This document shows, one piece after another, positions 17,630-28,083 of a DNA stretch of 64,000 nucleotides. Under the pieces are notes generated by a model, which saw nothing but the letters and a program-made list of their open reading frames with translations, was not told the origin of the DNA and did no database searches. Made by a program: the position numbers and the translations under genes. The DNA comes from Stutzerimonas stutzeri (GTDB lineage Bacteria; Pseudomonadota; Gammaproteobacteria; Pseudomonadales; Pseudomonadaceae), in the NCBI RefSeq assembly GCF_002890915.1, contig NZ_POUT01000002.1, positions 372,001-436,000 on the forward strand, read 5' to 3'. The number at the start of each line of letters is the position of its first letter. The first letter of the stretch is position 1.

Positions 17630-18109
17630 ATGAAGATGACGTCTGCGCAGGGTTCCGATGATCCTGTCCTGCAATGGGTAACCTTCCGTCTGGACAACGA
17701 GACGTACGGCATCAACGTGATGCAGGTTCAGGAAGTGTTGCGCTATACCGAGATCGCGCCGGTTCCGGGGGCGCCGAGCTATGTGCTGGGCATCATCAAC
17801 CTGCGCGGCAACGTGGTGACGGTGATCGATACCCGCCAGCGCTTCGGCCTGGCGCCGGCGCCGGTATCGGACAACACCCGCATCGTGATCATCGAGGCGG
17901 ATCGCCAGGTGGTCGGCATCATGGTCGATAGCGTGGCCGAGGTGGTCTATCTTCGTCAGTCGGAGATCGAGACCGCACCGAACGTCGGTAACGACGAGTC
18001 GGCCAAGTTCATCCAGGGTGTGTGCAACAAGAACGGCGAGCTGCTGATTCTGGTCGAACTCGACAAGATGATGAGCGAAGAAGAATGGGCGGAACTTGAG
18101 AGCATCTGA
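17630..18109 (+). CDS. cheW: CheW chemoreceptor-kinase coupling protein
   Basis: 159 aa from the ATG at 17630 with GGTGGGG upstream. The whole protein is one CheW domain (LQWVTFRLDNETYGINVMQVQEVLRY, GIINLRGNVVTVIDTRQRFG). It bridges CheA to methyl-accepting receptors. Four nt before the DUF2802 gene. Confidence 0.96.
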   Translation: MKMTSAQGSDDPVLQWVTFRLDNETYGINVMQVQEVLRYTEIAPVPGAPSYVLGIINLRGNVVTVIDTRQRFGLAPAPVSDNTRIVIIEADRQVVGIMVDSVAEVVYLRQSEIETAPNVGNDESAKFIQGVCNKNGELLILVELDKMMSEEEWAELESI

Positions 18110-18112
18110 TAC

Positions 18113-18526
18113 ATGCTGATCGCGTCGCTGGTCGCATCGCTGGTTGCGCTGGCCTTCTGCTGCCTTGGGCTGCTGGGCTTCTGCCTGTGGCTGCTCAAGC
18201 GGCAGCGGTTGCTGGCGGAGCAGCAGAGCCAGCGCGATGCCGTGCGTGACAAACGCCTCAAGGAGCTAAGCAACCGGCTGGACACCTATCTCGAAGGCAG
18301 CGTGCGCATGGGCGACGAGCTGCGCGAGCTGGGCCGTCTGGTCGCGCCGCTGCCGGACAAGCTCAGCCTGCTGGAGCAGCGCGATCCCAACAATTTCTCC
18401 TTTTCCCAGGCCGCCAAGCTGGTGGGCCTGGGCGCCAGCGTCGACGATCTGACGCAATCCTGCGGCCTCTCGCAATCGGAGGCCGAACTGATGAGCAAGC
18501 TGCACCAGGCGCGCAAGAAGCCCTGA
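18113..18526 (+). CDS. DUF2802 membrane-anchored protein of the chemotaxis operon
   Basis: 137 aa. One N-terminal membrane helix (about 1-28), a coiled region (residues 30-80), and a small C-terminal helix-turn-helix-like module (AKLVGLGASVDDLTQSCGLSQSEAELMSKLHQA). This gene regularly follows cheW in Pseudomonas; no molecular role is established. Last gene of the long operon. Confidence 0.8.
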   Translation: MLIASLVASLVALAFCCLGLLGFCLWLLKRQRLLAEQQSQRDAVRDKRLKELSNRLDTYLEGSVRMGDELRELGRLVAPLPDKLSLLEQRDPNNFSFSQAAKLVGLGASVDDLTQSCGLSQSEAELMSKLHQARKKP

Positions 18527-18674
18527 GCCTCTCGTCGAGCCGCTGTCGGCTCCGTCGCAAAAATGCCCATCCAGGCCCCTGCGGCCGGAACCTCCGCCAG
18601 CTGTCACCTTCCAACCAGTAGGGACCGGACGTCGCCGGGCCCGACCGGTTCCGCCTTGGGGCGAGGAGGGCGAT

Positions 18675-19115
18675 ATGCGGCGCGTTCTGATCCTGATGCT
18701 TTTCATCGTTCCGCTTGGGCTGCAGGCCGGGGAAGCGCCGCGGGACGTCGACGGCGCGTTGACCGTCAATGTCTTCCAGGCCAAGCGCTTGCATGAGCTG
18801 GGGGCCGTGTTCATCGACGTGCGTCCCGGCCGCGAATGGTTGTGGGGGCACGTCGAAGGCGCGGTGCACTTCGACCTGGCCAGCGATTTCGCCAGCCTGG
18901 CCGACGCGCAATGGCCGCGCGAGCTACCGTTGGTGATCTACTGCGACAGCGAAGTCTGTCCGCGCAGCGCGCAGGCGGCGCGGATGGCCGTTGCCTGGGG
19001 TTATCAGCGGGTGTTCTATTTCCGCGAAGGCTACTTCGCCTGGCAGCTGCACGATTTCCCTCAGGTGACGGCGGCGGATACCACGTTCACCACGCTCAAC
19101 GCCCGGGCCCATTGA
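18675..19115 (+). CDS. Exported rhodanese-like protein
   Basis: 146 aa with a signal peptide (MRRVLILMLFIVPLGLQAG) and one rhodanese domain; the active loop is CDSEVCPRSA. Likely a periplasmic sulfur-transfer or redox protein. GAGGAGG lies upstream of the ATG. Convergent with the FlhB-like gene, with which its end overlaps by 20 bp. Substrate unknown. Confidence 0.8.
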   Translation: MRRVLILMLFIVPLGLQAGEAPRDVDGALTVNVFQAKRLHELGAVFIDVRPGREWLWGHVEGAVHFDLASDFASLADAQWPRELPLVIYCDSEVCPRSAQAARMAVAWGYQRVFYFREGYFAWQLHDFPQVTAADTTFTTLNARAH

Positions 19116-19428
19116 GCAGGGGCAGCGACGGCGCCACCGACGTATCGCCGCCAGCGTCGAACCCGGGCGGGCATTTGCCCTTGAGATACCAGGCGAAGGC
19201 GATGATCTCCGCGATGGTCCGGTACAGCGTCTCGGGAATTTCATCGCCCAGCTCCAGGCGCGCGAGCAGTTTCACCAGCTCGGCATTCTCGTAGATCGGT
19301 ACCTCGTGTTCGCGGGCGATGGCGAGGATGGCTTCGGCCAACTCGTCGTCGCCCTTGGCGGTCAGGCTTGGCGCGCTCACGCCATCGTAGCTGAGGGCGA
19401 TTGCCTGGCGCGGGTTCTGGTCGTTCAT
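19096..19428 (-). CDS. FlhB-like cytoplasmic-domain protein (FhlB/FlhX type)
   Basis: 110 aa. Resembles only the C-terminal domain of FlhB: IALSYDGVSAPSLTAKGDDELAEAILAIAREHEVPIYENAELVKLLARLELGDEIPETLYRTIAEIIAFAWYLK. The NPTH self-cleavage motif is absent. Such stand-alone copies accompany flagellar loci and may modulate export switching. It overlaps the fliK-type gene by 4 bp, so the two are co-translated. Confidence 0.85.
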   Translation of the reverse strand: MNDQNPRQAIALSYDGVSAPSLTAKGDDELAEAILAIAREHEVPIYENAELVKLLARLELGDEIPETLYRTIAEIIAFAWYLKGKCPPGFDAGGDTSVAPSLPLLNGPGR

Positions 19429-20954
19429 GCGGTTTCATCCACGAAACGTTGTTCCAGCGTCGTGCGCGGCCCCTGTGGCGGAACACCCTGGCGACAGCTC
19501 AGTTCGCCGACGTCGAGCCCGGCGGCCTGGAGGCGGTCACGCAGGTGCGGGAGTTCGCTCGAGATCAGTTCGGCGGTGGCGCCGCGCTCCGCCCATAGCT
19601 GGCTGGACAGGGTGCCGCGCAGCAGCTGTGCCTGCACCTGAAGCGGGCCGAGCGGGGATACATCGAAGGCCAGCTCGATCTTCCAGAGGGTTTCGGGTGG
19701 TTCCCTGTCCTGCCGGGCGGGTTGATCCTCGCGCTGCAGCTTGATCTGCAGCGGCACGATATCGTGCTGGTCGCGCATCGGCAGTTCCAGTTGCCAGGTG
19801 GTGAGCAGGGCGCCGTCCGGGCCGACCTGGGTCTGGGCCAGGCTGGACAATTGGTGGGTCTGCAGCCGCGACACGGCCGCAGCGGCGAGTTTGAGCAGGA
19901 GTTCGAGGTCGGCCTCGTCTTCCAGGCCGGGCGGTAGTTTGCTGGGCAAGGGGAAGCCGACCGCCAATTGCCGCGGGCCGCCCTGGCCCAGCGCGCCCAG
20001 GGCGTTGCGGGCGAAGGCCGGCAACGCCTGGCCGATGGCGCCACCCGCTTGCGCGCTGGCCAGTGGTGTGCTGCCGGGCAGGTTGGGCATCTGTGCCAGC
20101 AGGCGCAGCAGCGCCGCCTTCAGGTCGCCATGCAGGCTCTCGGTCTGCCCGGCGAGCAGGCGGGCTTCGAAAAACACTCCGCTCTTGGCCAGGGCGGCGG
20201 CCAGGTTCTTGGCGTCGCCCAGTTGCTGCATGTCCGGGATCAGGCCGAGCAGCTTCTCGGCGGCGCCGCGCAGCCCTTCGGGTAACGTGCCGCCGGCACC
20301 CAGCAGCGCTTTGAACACGCCTTCCAGAGACGCCTGGCGGTTCTGCTGGGCGCCGAGCTGCTCGCTGAGGTGCAGTTGGTCGAGGCGTCCGCTCAGCGGC
20401 AGGAAGGCCAGCGACTGGCTGCCCTTGACCTGGGCGGTGAGCAGGCTGCCGAGGGGCAGTGGGTTGTTCGACTCGATGTTCAGCTTCTGCCCCGCCAATG
20501 GCGAATTGAGCAGGCTGAGCACGACCTTGAACACTGCCTGGCCGTCGCTCCCGGCCTGTTGGCTGGTTGCGACCACCCGGCCCTGGATCACGCTGCCAAT
20601 CGGCAGTTGCTGCAGGTCGAGCGAGGAAACCGGTTGGCGTGCGGCTGGCTGCGGCGAGGCCAGCAGGCGGCTATCGGAGAGGGCGGTGATGGCATACGTG
20701 GTGCCGGGTGCCAACGCCTTGCTGCTGCTGGCCTCCAACGTGGCCTGGCGCCCGTTGCCCAGGGTCAGGCGCAGCACCAGCTGGAATGCCTGGCTGGCCT
20801 CCTTGAAGCTGACGATCTCGGCCTCGGCGCTCTCGCCGGCGCTGAGCAACCCCTGCATGGGCTGCAGCAGCTTCAGCGCCAGCTCGCTGGCCGCGACGGT
20901 TTGGCGCGGCGCGCTGGCCGGGGGCAGAGGTTGCGCACTCTTGATCTCGGTCAT
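19425..20954 (-). CDS. fliK: FliK-type flagellar hook-length control protein
   Basis: 509 aa. Gln/Ala/Leu-rich N-terminal two-thirds, then the C-terminal Flg_hook domain (about 395-490: LELPMRDQHDIVPLQIKL, LGPLQVQAQLLRGTLSSQLWAE). FliK measures hook length and signals FlhB to switch substrate; a neighbouring FlhB-domain gene fits that. Whether this is the main FliK or a second paralogue cannot be told from the window. Confidence 0.82.
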   Translation of the reverse strand: MTEIKSAQPLPPASAPRQTVAASELALKLLQPMQGLLSAGESAEAEIVSFKEASQAFQLVLRLTLGNGRQATLEASSSKALAPGTTYAITALSDSRLLASPQPAARQPVSSLDLQQLPIGSVIQGRVVATSQQAGSDGQAVFKVVLSLLNSPLAGQKLNIESNNPLPLGSLLTAQVKGSQSLAFLPLSGRLDQLHLSEQLGAQQNRQASLEGVFKALLGAGGTLPEGLRGAAEKLLGLIPDMQQLGDAKNLAAALAKSGVFFEARLLAGQTESLHGDLKAALLRLLAQMPNLPGSTPLASAQAGGAIGQALPAFARNALGALGQGGPRQLAVGFPLPSKLPPGLEDEADLELLLKLAAAAVSRLQTHQLSSLAQTQVGPDGALLTTWQLELPMRDQHDIVPLQIKLQREDQPARQDREPPETLWKIELAFDVSPLGPLQVQAQLLRGTLSSQLWAERGATAELISSELPHLRDRLQAAGLDVGELSCRQGVPPQGPRTTLEQRFVDETA

Positions 20955-20994
20955 CTTTCCTCAAATGCTCTTACAACCTTTCGCGTTTGCGGCC

Positions 20995-21022
20995 TTTGGC
21001 GGCAAGGGTTGCCATGTATAAT
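20995..21022 (+). promoter_or_regulatory. Sigma-70-type promoter for the ccm operon
   Basis: Perfect -10 TATAAT at 21017-21022, preceded by TG; a TTTGGC at 20995-21000 gives a 16-bp spacer. Lies 67 bp before the ccmA start in the divergent fliK-ccmA gap. Confidence 0.5.
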
Positions 21023-21088
21023 TCCGCCCGCCCGGTGCTGTCGCTGAGTATAGCGGCCGGGCTCTTTTCATCTTGAGGTGTCGCCAGC

Positions 21089-21724
21089 GTGTCAACTCCC
21101 TTTCTCGAAGCTGTGGCGCTCGCCTGCGAGCGGGACTGGCGCCTGCTCTTCGACAAGCTCGATCTGCGCCTCGATCCTGGGGAGATGCTGCAGATCGCCG
21201 GACCCAACGGCAGCGGCAAGACCAGCCTGCTGCGCCTGCTTTCCGGCTTGATGCAGCCGACCGCCGGCGACGTGCTGCTCAAGGGACAGCCGCTCGAGGC
21301 CCAGCGCAGCGAACTGGCACGCAACCTGTTGTGGATCGGCCATGCCGCGGGCATCAAGGGCCTGCTGACCGCGGAGGAGAACCTCACCTGGCTCTGCGCG
21401 CTGCATCAGCCGGCCAGCCGCGAAGCCATCTGGCAGGCCCTCGCTGCCGTAGGCCTGCGCGGTTTCGAGGATGTGCCGTGCCATACGCTCTCCGCCGGCC
21501 AGCAGCGTCGCGTCGGCCTGGCGCGCCTTTATCTCTCGCCGCCGCCGCTGTGGATTCTCGACGAGCCGTTCACCGCACTCGACAAGCATGGCGTCGCCCA
21601 ACTGGAGCATCACCTGGCCGTCCATTGCGAACAGGGTGGCCTGGTGGTGTTGACCACACATCACAGCCTGACGGAAAAGCCCGCCGGCTATCGTGAACTG
21701 GATCTGGGACAACGGGCCGCATGA
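21089..21724 (+). CDS. ccmA: CcmA, heme exporter ATP-binding subunit
   Basis: 211 aa, GTG start. ABC ATPase with Walker [10 protein letters not shown], signature [14 protein letters not shown] and Walker [13 protein letters not shown]. CcmABCD releases holo-CcmE after heme loading during cytochrome c maturation. First gene of ccmABCDEFGHI; overlaps ccmB by ATGA. Confidence 0.95.
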   Translation: MSTPFLEAVALACERDWRLLFDKLDLRLDPGEMLQIAGPNGSGKTSLLRLLSGLMQPTAGDVLLKGQPLEAQRSELARNLLWIGHAAGIKGLLTAEENLTWLCALHQPASREAIWQALAAVGLRGFEDVPCHTLSAGQQRRVGLARLYLSPPPLWILDEPFTALDKHGVAQLEHHLAVHCEQGGLVVLTTHHSLTEKPAGYRELDLGQRAA

Positions 21725-22392
21725 GCAGCGTGTTCACTCTCTTGCTGGCACGTGAAGCGCGCCTGCTGTTCCGCCGGCCGGCCGAACTGGCCAACCCGCT
21801 GGTGTTCTTCGCCATCGTCATCGCTTTGTTTCCGTTGGCGGTGGGGCCGGAAAGCAAACTGTTGCAAACCATTTCCCCGGGGCTGGTCTGGGTGGCGGCG
21901 CTGCTGGCCGTGCTGCTCTCGCTGGACGGGCTTTTCCGCAGTGATTTCGAGGACGGCTCGCTCGAACAGTGGGTCGTTTCGCCGCACCCCCTCGCGCTTC
22001 TGGTGCTCGCCAAGGTGCTGGCACACTGGGCTTTCTCCGGCCTGGCGCTGGTTCTGCTGGCGCCGTTGCTGGGGCTGATGCTCGGCCTGCCGCTGGGCAC
22101 CCTGCCGGTGCTACTGATCTCGCTGCTGCTGGGGACACCGATTCTGAGTCTGCTGGGAGCGGTCGGCGCAGCCCTGACGGTGGGGCTCAAACGCGGTGGT
22201 CTGCTACTGGCGCTGTTGATCCTGCCGCTCTACATCCCGGTACTCATCCTTGGCAGCGGAGCACTGCAGGCAGCGTTGCAGGGACTGCCGGCGACCGGTC
22301 ATCTATTATGGCTGGCCAGCCTGACCGCTTTGGCGGTTACGCTTACGCCTTTTGCGATAGCCGCCGGGCTGAAGATCAGCGTTGGCGAGTAG
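21721..22392 (+). CDS. ccmB: CcmB, heme exporter membrane subunit
   Basis: 223 aa, about six membrane segments (for example [39 protein letters not shown]). Partner permease of CcmA. Start overlaps the ccmA stop. No charged catalytic motif; call rests on length, hydrophobic pattern and order. Confidence 0.94.
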   Translation: MSSVFTLLLAREARLLFRRPAELANPLVFFAIVIALFPLAVGPESKLLQTISPGLVWVAALLAVLLSLDGLFRSDFEDGSLEQWVVSPHPLALLVLAKVLAHWAFSGLALVLLAPLLGLMLGLPLGTLPVLLISLLLGTPILSLLGAVGAALTVGLKRGGLLLALLILPLYIPVLILGSGALQAALQGLPATGHLLWLASLTALAVTLTPFAIAAGLKISVGE

Positions 22393-22469
22393 CGGTACAT
22401 AACGATGGCCGGGGAACACATCCGGCTGGTGAAGTGATCGTCGAGGCCTGGCGTGCCGGGTTTCGCTGA

Positions 22470-23240
22470 ATGATGAGTCATCCGATGAACTGGACATGGT
22501 TTCACAAGCTGGGCTCCCCCAAGTGGTTCTACGAGATCAGCGGCCGTTGGCTGCCGTGGCTGGCCTGGGCGGCGGCGCTGCTGGTCGGTGTCGGCGTGGT
22601 CTGGGCACTGGCCTTCGCCCCCGAGGACTACCAGCAGGGCAACAGCTTCCGGATCATCTACATCCACGTCCCCGCGGCGTTCCTCGCCCAATCGGTCTAC
22701 GTGATGCTGGCGATCGCCGGCGTGGTCGGCCTGGTATGGAAGATGAAGCTCGCCGACGTCGCGCTGCAGCAGGCCGCGCCGATCGGCGCCTGGATGACTT
22801 TCATCGCGCTGCTCACCGGCGCGGTCTGGGGCAAGCCGACCTGGGGTGCCTGGTGGGTCTGGGACGCGCGCCTGACCTCGATGCTGATCCTGCTGTTCCT
22901 GTATTTCGGTGTGATCGCGCTGGGCCAGGCGATCAGCAACCGTGACAGCGCCGCCAAGGCCTGTGCGGTGCTGGCCATCGTCGGCGTGGTGAACATACCG
23001 ATCATCAAGTACTCGGTGGAGTGGTGGAACACCCTGCACCAGCCAGCCACCTTCAAGGTCACCGAGAAGCCCGCGATGCCGGTGGAAATGTGGTTGCCGC
23101 TGCTGGTGATGGTGATCGGCTTCTACTGTTTCTTCGCCGCCGTGCTGTTGATGCGCATGCGCCTGGAAGTCCTGCGCCGCGAGTCGCGCGCCAGCTGGGT
23201 GAAGAGCGAGGTCAAGTCTCTGGTGGGGAATAACGCGTGA
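22470..23240 (+). CDS. ccmC: CcmC, heme delivery to CcmE
   Basis: 256 aa, six membrane segments. The tryptophan-rich WWD-type motif is seen in [18 protein letters not shown]; the His residues flanking it ([17 protein letters not shown]) are the heme ligands of the family. It passes heme to CcmE in the periplasm. Stop overlaps the ccmD start. Confidence 0.96.
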   Translation: MMSHPMNWTWFHKLGSPKWFYEISGRWLPWLAWAAALLVGVGVVWALAFAPEDYQQGNSFRIIYIHVPAAFLAQSVYVMLAIAGVVGLVWKMKLADVALQQAAPIGAWMTFIALLTGAVWGKPTWGAWWVWDARLTSMLILLFLYFGVIALGQAISNRDSAAKACAVLAIVGVVNIPIIKYSVEWWNTLHQPATFKVTEKPAMPVEMWLPLLVMVIGFYCFFAAVLLMRMRLEVLRRESRASWVKSEVKSLVGNNA

Positions 23241-23413
23241 ACTTTTCATCCTTCGCCGATTTCATCGCCATGGGCAATCATGGCGTGTATGTCTGGACCT
23301 CCTATGGCATCAGCCTGGCGGTACTGGTTCTCAACGTCGCACTGCCGATCCTGGCTCGCCGGCGTTACCTGCAAGATGAGGCGCGTCGTTTGCGCCGGGA
23401 GGAGTTGAAGTGA
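23237..23413 (+). CDS. ccmD: CcmD, small heme-exporter protein
   Basis: 58 aa from a GTG that overlaps the ccmC stop (GTGA); ends in a GTGA overlap with ccmE. Sequence pattern [19 protein letters not shown], then one membrane helix, then a basic tail [19 protein letters not shown], all typical of CcmD. Too short for usual ORF cut-offs. It stabilises the CcmC-CcmE complex and helps release holo-CcmE. Confidence 0.93.
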   Translation: MNFSSFADFIAMGNHGVYVWTSYGISLAVLVLNVALPILARRRYLQDEARRLRREELK

Positions 23414-23877
23414 ATCCGGTGCGCAAGAAGCGTCTTTTCATCGTGCTGGCGATTCTCGCCGGTGTCGGTATCGCCGTGGCGCTGGCGTTGTCTGCCCTGC
23501 AGCAGAACATCAACCTGTTCTACACGCCGAGCCAGATCGCCGCCGGTGAAGCCCCCGAGGGCACCCGGATCCGCGCGGGCGGCTTGGTCGAACAAGGTTC
23601 GGTGCAGCGCAGCAACGATTCGCTGAACGTATCCTTCCGCGTCACCGATGGTGCCGAGACGGTGACCATCACCTACCAGGGCATTCTCCCGGACCTGTTC
23701 CGCGAAGGGCAGGGCATCGTCGCGCTGGGGCGGGTCAATGCCGACGGCGTGCTGGTCGCCGACGAAGTGCTGGCCAAGCACGATGAGAACTACATGCCGC
23801 CGGAAGTCAGCCAGGCGCTCGAGAAGAGCGGCATGATGAAGCACTACGAGGGCGGCAAGCAGGAGTACGCGAAATGA
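23410..23877 (+). CDS. ccmE: CcmE, periplasmic heme chaperone
   Basis: 155 aa, GTG start overlapping ccmD. One N-terminal anchor helix (about 9-29), then an OB-fold. The covalent heme-binding His124 lies in [13 protein letters not shown]. It carries heme to the CcmF/CcmH ligation complex. Confidence 0.96.
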   Translation: MNPVRKKRLFIVLAILAGVGIAVALALSALQQNINLFYTPSQIAAGEAPEGTRIRAGGLVEQGSVQRSNDSLNVSFRVTDGAETVTITYQGILPDLFREGQGIVALGRVNADGVLVADEVLAKHDENYMPPEVSQALEKSGMMKHYEGGKQEYAK

Positions 23878-25847
23878 TTCCCGAGCTCGGCCATCTGGCG
23901 ATGATCCTGGCGCTGTGCCTGGCGGCGGTCCAGGCCACGCTTCCGCTGATCGGCGCCTGGCGCGGCGACAGGCAGTGGATGGGGGTGGCCCAGCCAGCGG
24001 CCTGGGGCCAGTTCGCCTTTCTCGGCTTCGCCTTCGCCTGCCTGACCTATGCGTTCATGGCCGATGACTTCTCCGTGGCCTACGTTGCGCAGAACTCCAA
24101 CAGCGCGCTGCCCTGGTACTACAAGTTCAGTGCGGTCTGGGGCGCCCATGAGGGGTCGCTGCTGCTCTGGGCTTTCATTCTCTCTGGCTGGACTTTCGCC
24201 GTGGCGATCTTCTCCCGGCAACTGCCCGAGGACATGCTGGCCCGCGTGCTGGGCGTGATGGGGCTGATCAGCGTCGGTTTCCTGCTGTTTCTCATTGTCA
24301 CGTCCAATCCATTCGACCGCTTGCTGCCGCAATCGCCGATGGATGGCCGCGACCTGAATCCGCTGCTGCAGGATTTCGGCCTGGTCGTGCATCCGCCCAT
24401 GCTCTACATGGGCTACGTCGGTTTCTCCGTGGCCTTCGCCTTCGCCATCGCCGCCTTGCTCGGCGGCCGCCTGGATGCTGCCTGGGCACGCTGGTCGCGG
24501 CCGTGGACGCTGGTGGCATGGTCGTTCCTCGGCATCGGCATCTCCCTGGGCTCCTGGTGGGCCTATTACGAGCTGGGCTGGGGCGGCTGGTGGTTCTGGG
24601 ACCCGGTGGAAAACGCCTCCTTCATGCCCTGGCTGGTCGGCACCGCGCTGGTCCATTCGCTGGCCGTCACCGAGAAGCGCGGGGTGTTCAAGAGCTGGAC
24701 CGTGCTGCTGGCGATCGCCGCTTTTTCGCTGAGCCTGCTCGGTACTTTCCTGGTGCGTTCCGGGGTGCTGACCTCGGTGCACGCCTTCGCCACCGATCCC
24801 GCGCGCGGGGTGTTCATCCTGGTCTTCCTGCTGATCGTGGTAGGGGGCTCGCTGACCCTGTTCGCGCTGCGGGCGCCGGTGGTCAAGAGCCAGGTAGGCT
24901 TCGGCCTGTGGTCGCGTGAGACGCTGCTGCTGGTGAACAACCTGCTGCTGATGGTCGCCACGGCGATGATTCTGCTCGGCACGCTCTATCCATTGCTGCT
25001 CGATGCGCTCTCCGGCGCCAAGCTGTCGGTGGGACCACCGTACTTCAACGCGATGTTCGTCCCGCTGATGGGGGCGCTGATGCTGGCGCTGGGCGTCGGC
25101 ATCCTGGTGCGCTGGAAGGACACGCCGTTGAAGTGGCTGATCGGCATGCTCACGCCGGTGCTGATCACCAGCGTGATCCTTGGCGGTCTCGGATCCCTGG
25201 TTTTCGGCGACTTCAACTGGGCGGTGCTGGCCGTGTGCCTGTTGGCAGCCTGGGTGGTGCTCGCCAGTGTCCGCGACCTGCTCGACAAGGCCCGCCACAA
25301 GGGCTTGCTCAAAGGCGTGCGGAGCCTGGCGCCGAGTTACTGGGGCATGCACCTGGCACACCTGGGCCTGGCCGCCTGCGCCATGGGGGTGGTACTCACC
25401 AGCCACCAGAGTGCCGAGCGCGACCTGCGTCTGGCGCCGGGTGAGTCGCTGGAGCTGGGCGGCTACCACTTCGTCTTCGAGGGGGCGGCGCATCACGAAG
25501 GGCCGAACTTCACATCCGACAGGGCGACCATCCGCGTGCTCGATGGCGACAGGCAGATTGCCGTGCTGCATCCGGAGAAGCGCCTGTACACCGTACAGCA
25601 GATGCCGATGACCGAGGCTGGCATCGATCCCGGCTTCACCCGCGACCTCTATGTCGCGCTCGGCGAGCCGCTGGGCGATGGTGCCTGGGCCGTGCGGGTG
25701 CATATCAAGCCGTTCGTTCGCTGGATCTGGCTGGGCGGCCTGATGATGGCTCTGGGCGGGGTGCTGGCGGCCAGCGATCGCCGTTATCGAGTCAAGGTCA
25801 AAACCCGGGTGCGCGAAGTGCTGGGCCTGGCAGCGCAAGGAGCCTGA
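23874..25847 (+). CDS. ccmF: CcmF, cytochrome c heme lyase
   Basis: 657 aa, many membrane helices. The WWD domain reads [22 protein letters not shown]; conserved His are in [21 protein letters not shown] and TALVHSLA. It attaches heme to apocytochrome c with CcmH/I. Start overlaps the ccmE stop. A 664-aa reverse-strand reading frame across it is a shadow. Confidence 0.97.
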   Translation: MIPELGHLAMILALCLAAVQATLPLIGAWRGDRQWMGVAQPAAWGQFAFLGFAFACLTYAFMADDFSVAYVAQNSNSALPWYYKFSAVWGAHEGSLLLWAFILSGWTFAVAIFSRQLPEDMLARVLGVMGLISVGFLLFLIVTSNPFDRLLPQSPMDGRDLNPLLQDFGLVVHPPMLYMGYVGFSVAFAFAIAALLGGRLDAAWARWSRPWTLVAWSFLGIGISLGSWWAYYELGWGGWWFWDPVENASFMPWLVGTALVHSLAVTEKRGVFKSWTVLLAIAAFSLSLLGTFLVRSGVLTSVHAFATDPARGVFILVFLLIVVGGSLTLFALRAPVVKSQVGFGLWSRETLLLVNNLLLMVATAMILLGTLYPLLLDALSGAKLSVGPPYFNAMFVPLMGALMLALGVGILVRWKDTPLKWLIGMLTPVLITSVILGGLGSLVFGDFNWAVLAVCLLAAWVVLASVRDLLDKARHKGLLKGVRSLAPSYWGMHLAHLGLAACAMGVVLTSHQSAERDLRLAPGESLELGGYHFVFEGAAHHEGPNFTSDRATIRVLDGDRQIAVLHPEKRLYTVQQMPMTEAGIDPGFTRDLYVALGEPLGDGAWAVRVHIKPFVRWIWLGGLMMALGGVLAASDRRYRVKVKTRVREVLGLAAQGA

Positions 25848-25848
25848 T

Positions 25849-26379
25849 GTGAGAAGAGTGTTGATGTTGCTGCCGCTGGCGATCTTCCTGGTCGTGGCGG
25901 TGTTTCTCTATCGAGGCCTGTTCCTCGATCCGTCGGAGCTGCCTTCGGCGCTGATCGGCAAGCCGCTGCCGGCATTCTCGTTGCCGTCGGTAGAGGATGA
26001 GCAGCGCCTGATCGGCGACGCTGACCTGAAGGGCAAGCCGGCGCTGGTCAATGTCTGGGCTACCTGGTGTGTCGCCTGCAAGGTGGAGCATCCGGTGTTG
26101 AACCGGCTGGCGGAGCAGGGGGTGCTGATTTACGGCGTCAACTACAAGGACGACAACGCCGCGGCACAGAAGTGGCTGCGCGAATTCCATGATCCCTACC
26201 AGCTGAATATCCGTGACGAGCAGGGCACCCTCGGGTTGGACCTGGGGGTCTACGGTGCGCCGGAAACCTTCCTCATCGACAAGCAGGGCATCATTCGCCA
26301 CAAGTTCGTCGGCGTGATCGATGATCGCGTCTGGCGCGAGCAACTGGCTGCGCTCTATCAGCAACTGGTGGACGAATGA
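25849..26379 (+). CDS. ccmG: CcmG (DsbE) thioredoxin-like reductant
   Basis: 176 aa, GTG start. N-terminal membrane anchor, thioredoxin fold with WATWCVAC (C74, C77) and the cis-Pro-like GAPETFLID. It reduces apocytochrome c or CcmH thiols before heme ligation. Overlaps ccmH by 4 bp. Confidence 0.95.
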   Translation: MRRVLMLLPLAIFLVVAVFLYRGLFLDPSELPSALIGKPLPAFSLPSVEDEQRLIGDADLKGKPALVNVWATWCVACKVEHPVLNRLAEQGVLIYGVNYKDDNAAAQKWLREFHDPYQLNIRDEQGTLGLDLGVYGAPETFLIDKQGIIRHKFVGVIDDRVWREQLAALYQQLVDE

Positions 26380-26849
26380 AACGACTGACCCGTGCTGCGC
26401 TGCTCGGCTTGTTCCTCGCTGCGACTGCTCATGCCGCCATCGATACCTACGAGTTCAAGGACGAGGCCGAGCGCGAACGCTATCGCACCCTGACCGAAGA
26501 GCTGCGCTGTCCGAAGTGCCAGAACCAGAACATCGCCGATTCCAATGCGCCGATCGCCATGGACCTGCGCCAGGAAATCTTCCGTATGCTCGAGGAAGGG
26601 CAGAGCAACGACCAGATCGTCGACTACCTGGTCGCGCGGTATGGCGATTTCGTTCGTTACAAGCCGCCTGTGAACACCAAGACCCTTCTGCTCTGGTATG
26701 GCCCGGCGGGGCTGTTGGTACTGGGCTTCGGCATTCTCGTGGCGATCCTGGTTCGACGTCGCCGCATCGAGAATGCCCCGGCTTCGAACACTCTTTCCGA
26801 GGCCGAGCGCGAACGCCTCGCCAAGCTGCTGGATAAAAAAGACTCATGA
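26376..26849 (+). CDS. ccmH: CcmH, apocytochrome c thiol handling
   Basis: 157 aa with a signal peptide, the redox motif [11 protein letters not shown] (C45, C48) and a C-terminal membrane helix (about 105-126). Short form with a separate ccmI following, as in Pseudomonas. Overlaps ccmI by 4 bp. Confidence 0.95.
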   Translation: MKRLTRAALLGLFLAATAHAAIDTYEFKDEAERERYRTLTEELRCPKCQNQNIADSNAPIAMDLRQEIFRMLEEGQSNDQIVDYLVARYGDFVRYKPPVNTKTLLLWYGPAGLLVLGFGILVAILVRRRRIENAPASNTLSEAERERLAKLLDKKDS

Positions 26850-28057
26850 TCGATTTCTGGATCGCTGCCGGCGCGCTGCTGCTGGTGGCCTTGGCTTTTC
26901 TGCTGTTGCCCATCCTGCATGGCCGTCGTGCCCAGGCAGAGGAAGACCGTACTGCGTTGAACGTGGCCCTGTACGAAGAGCGGCTGGCCGAACTGGCGGC
27001 CCAGCATGCGGCCGGCACGCTGAGCGCCGAGCTGATGGAGGCGGGGCGTGCCGACGCTGCGCGGGAACTGCTGGACGATACCGAAGGCAGCGATACCCCG
27101 CGTGTCGCCAGGCTCGGGCGCAGTGTGCCTGTGGCCGTGGCGGTGCTGGTGCCGATCATCGCCTATGGGCTCTATATGCACTGGGGTTCCAGCGACAAGC
27201 TGGAACTGGCGCGGCAGTTCAGCGAGCAGCCGCGCACGATCGAAGAGATGACCGCGCGCCTCGAGAAGGCTGTGCAGGCGCAGCCGGATTCTGCCGAAGC
27301 CTGGTACTTCCTCGGCCGTACCTACATGAATCAGGAGCGTCCGGCCGATGCGGCCAAGGCTTTCGAGCGCGTCGTCGGGCTTGCCGGGCGCCAGCCGGAA
27401 CTGCTTGGGCAGTGGGCGCAAGCGCTGTATTTCGCGCGCGACCGCCAGTGGACCGCCGAACTGCAGGCGCTCACCGACGAGGCGCTCAAAGGCGACCCAC
27501 AGGAGGCGACCAGCCTCGGGCTGCTGGGCATCGCGGCCTTCGAGGATCAGCGTTATCAGGATGCCGTTCGCTTCTGGGAGCGGCTGGTCGCGGCCCTGCC
27601 CGAGGAAGACCCTTCCCGTGACGCCATCCGCGGCGGTATCGCCCGGGCGCGCGAGCAAATGGGCGAGCCGGCAGCCGCCTCGCCACGGCAGTCCGAAGCG
27701 GAATCCGCTGCGGTCACGCTGCAGGTAGAGGTTGCACTGGATCCCGAGGTCGCAAAGCAGGTTTCGCCCGGGGACAGCGTCTTCGTCTTCGCGCGAGCGG
27801 TATCGGGACCGGCGATTCCGCTGGCAGCCAAACGCCTGACGGTTGCCGATCTGCCTGCCCGTGTCAGCCTGGGCGATGCCGATGCGATGATGCCCTCGCT
27901 GAAGCTTTCCAACTTCGGGCAGATTACCCTGGTGGCACGGGTATCCCGTGAAGGCAACGCAACCAAAGGCGAGTGGCTGGGTCAAAGCGGAACGCTGGAT
28001 ACCGCCGGCGACCAGACCGAAGTGCGCTTGACCATCGACCGGGCCGATACGCCCTGA
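26846..28057 (+). CDS. ccmI: CcmI (CycH), apocytochrome c chaperone with TPR
   Basis: 403 aa. Two N-terminal membrane helices (about 4-24 and 95-113) flank a Leu-zipper-like cytoplasmic loop; TPR repeats follow ([28 protein letters not shown]), then a beta-type C-terminal domain. It holds the C-terminus of apocytochrome c for ligation. Last gene of the ccm operon. Confidence 0.94.
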   Translation: MIDFWIAAGALLLVALAFLLLPILHGRRAQAEEDRTALNVALYEERLAELAAQHAAGTLSAELMEAGRADAARELLDDTEGSDTPRVARLGRSVPVAVAVLVPIIAYGLYMHWGSSDKLELARQFSEQPRTIEEMTARLEKAVQAQPDSAEAWYFLGRTYMNQERPADAAKAFERVVGLAGRQPELLGQWAQALYFARDRQWTAELQALTDEALKGDPQEATSLGLLGIAAFEDQRYQDAVRFWERLVAALPEEDPSRDAIRGGIARAREQMGEPAAASPRQSEAESAAVTLQVEVALDPEVAKQVSPGDSVFVFARAVSGPAIPLAAKRLTVADLPARVSLGDADAMMPSLKLSNFGQITLVARVSREGNATKGEWLGQSGTLDTAGDQTEVRLTIDRADTP

Positions 28058-28083
28058 CAACCCGGCATCTGACGGACGTGAGG

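Noticed and set aside
20955..21016. Sigma-54 promoter for fliK on the minus strand
   Set aside because: A TGGCA...TTGC-like string is present but GG and GC are only 8 bp apart instead of 10.
23844..25838. 664-aa reverse reading frame across ccmF
   Set aside because: No domain, no ribosome site, full overlap with conserved CcmF.
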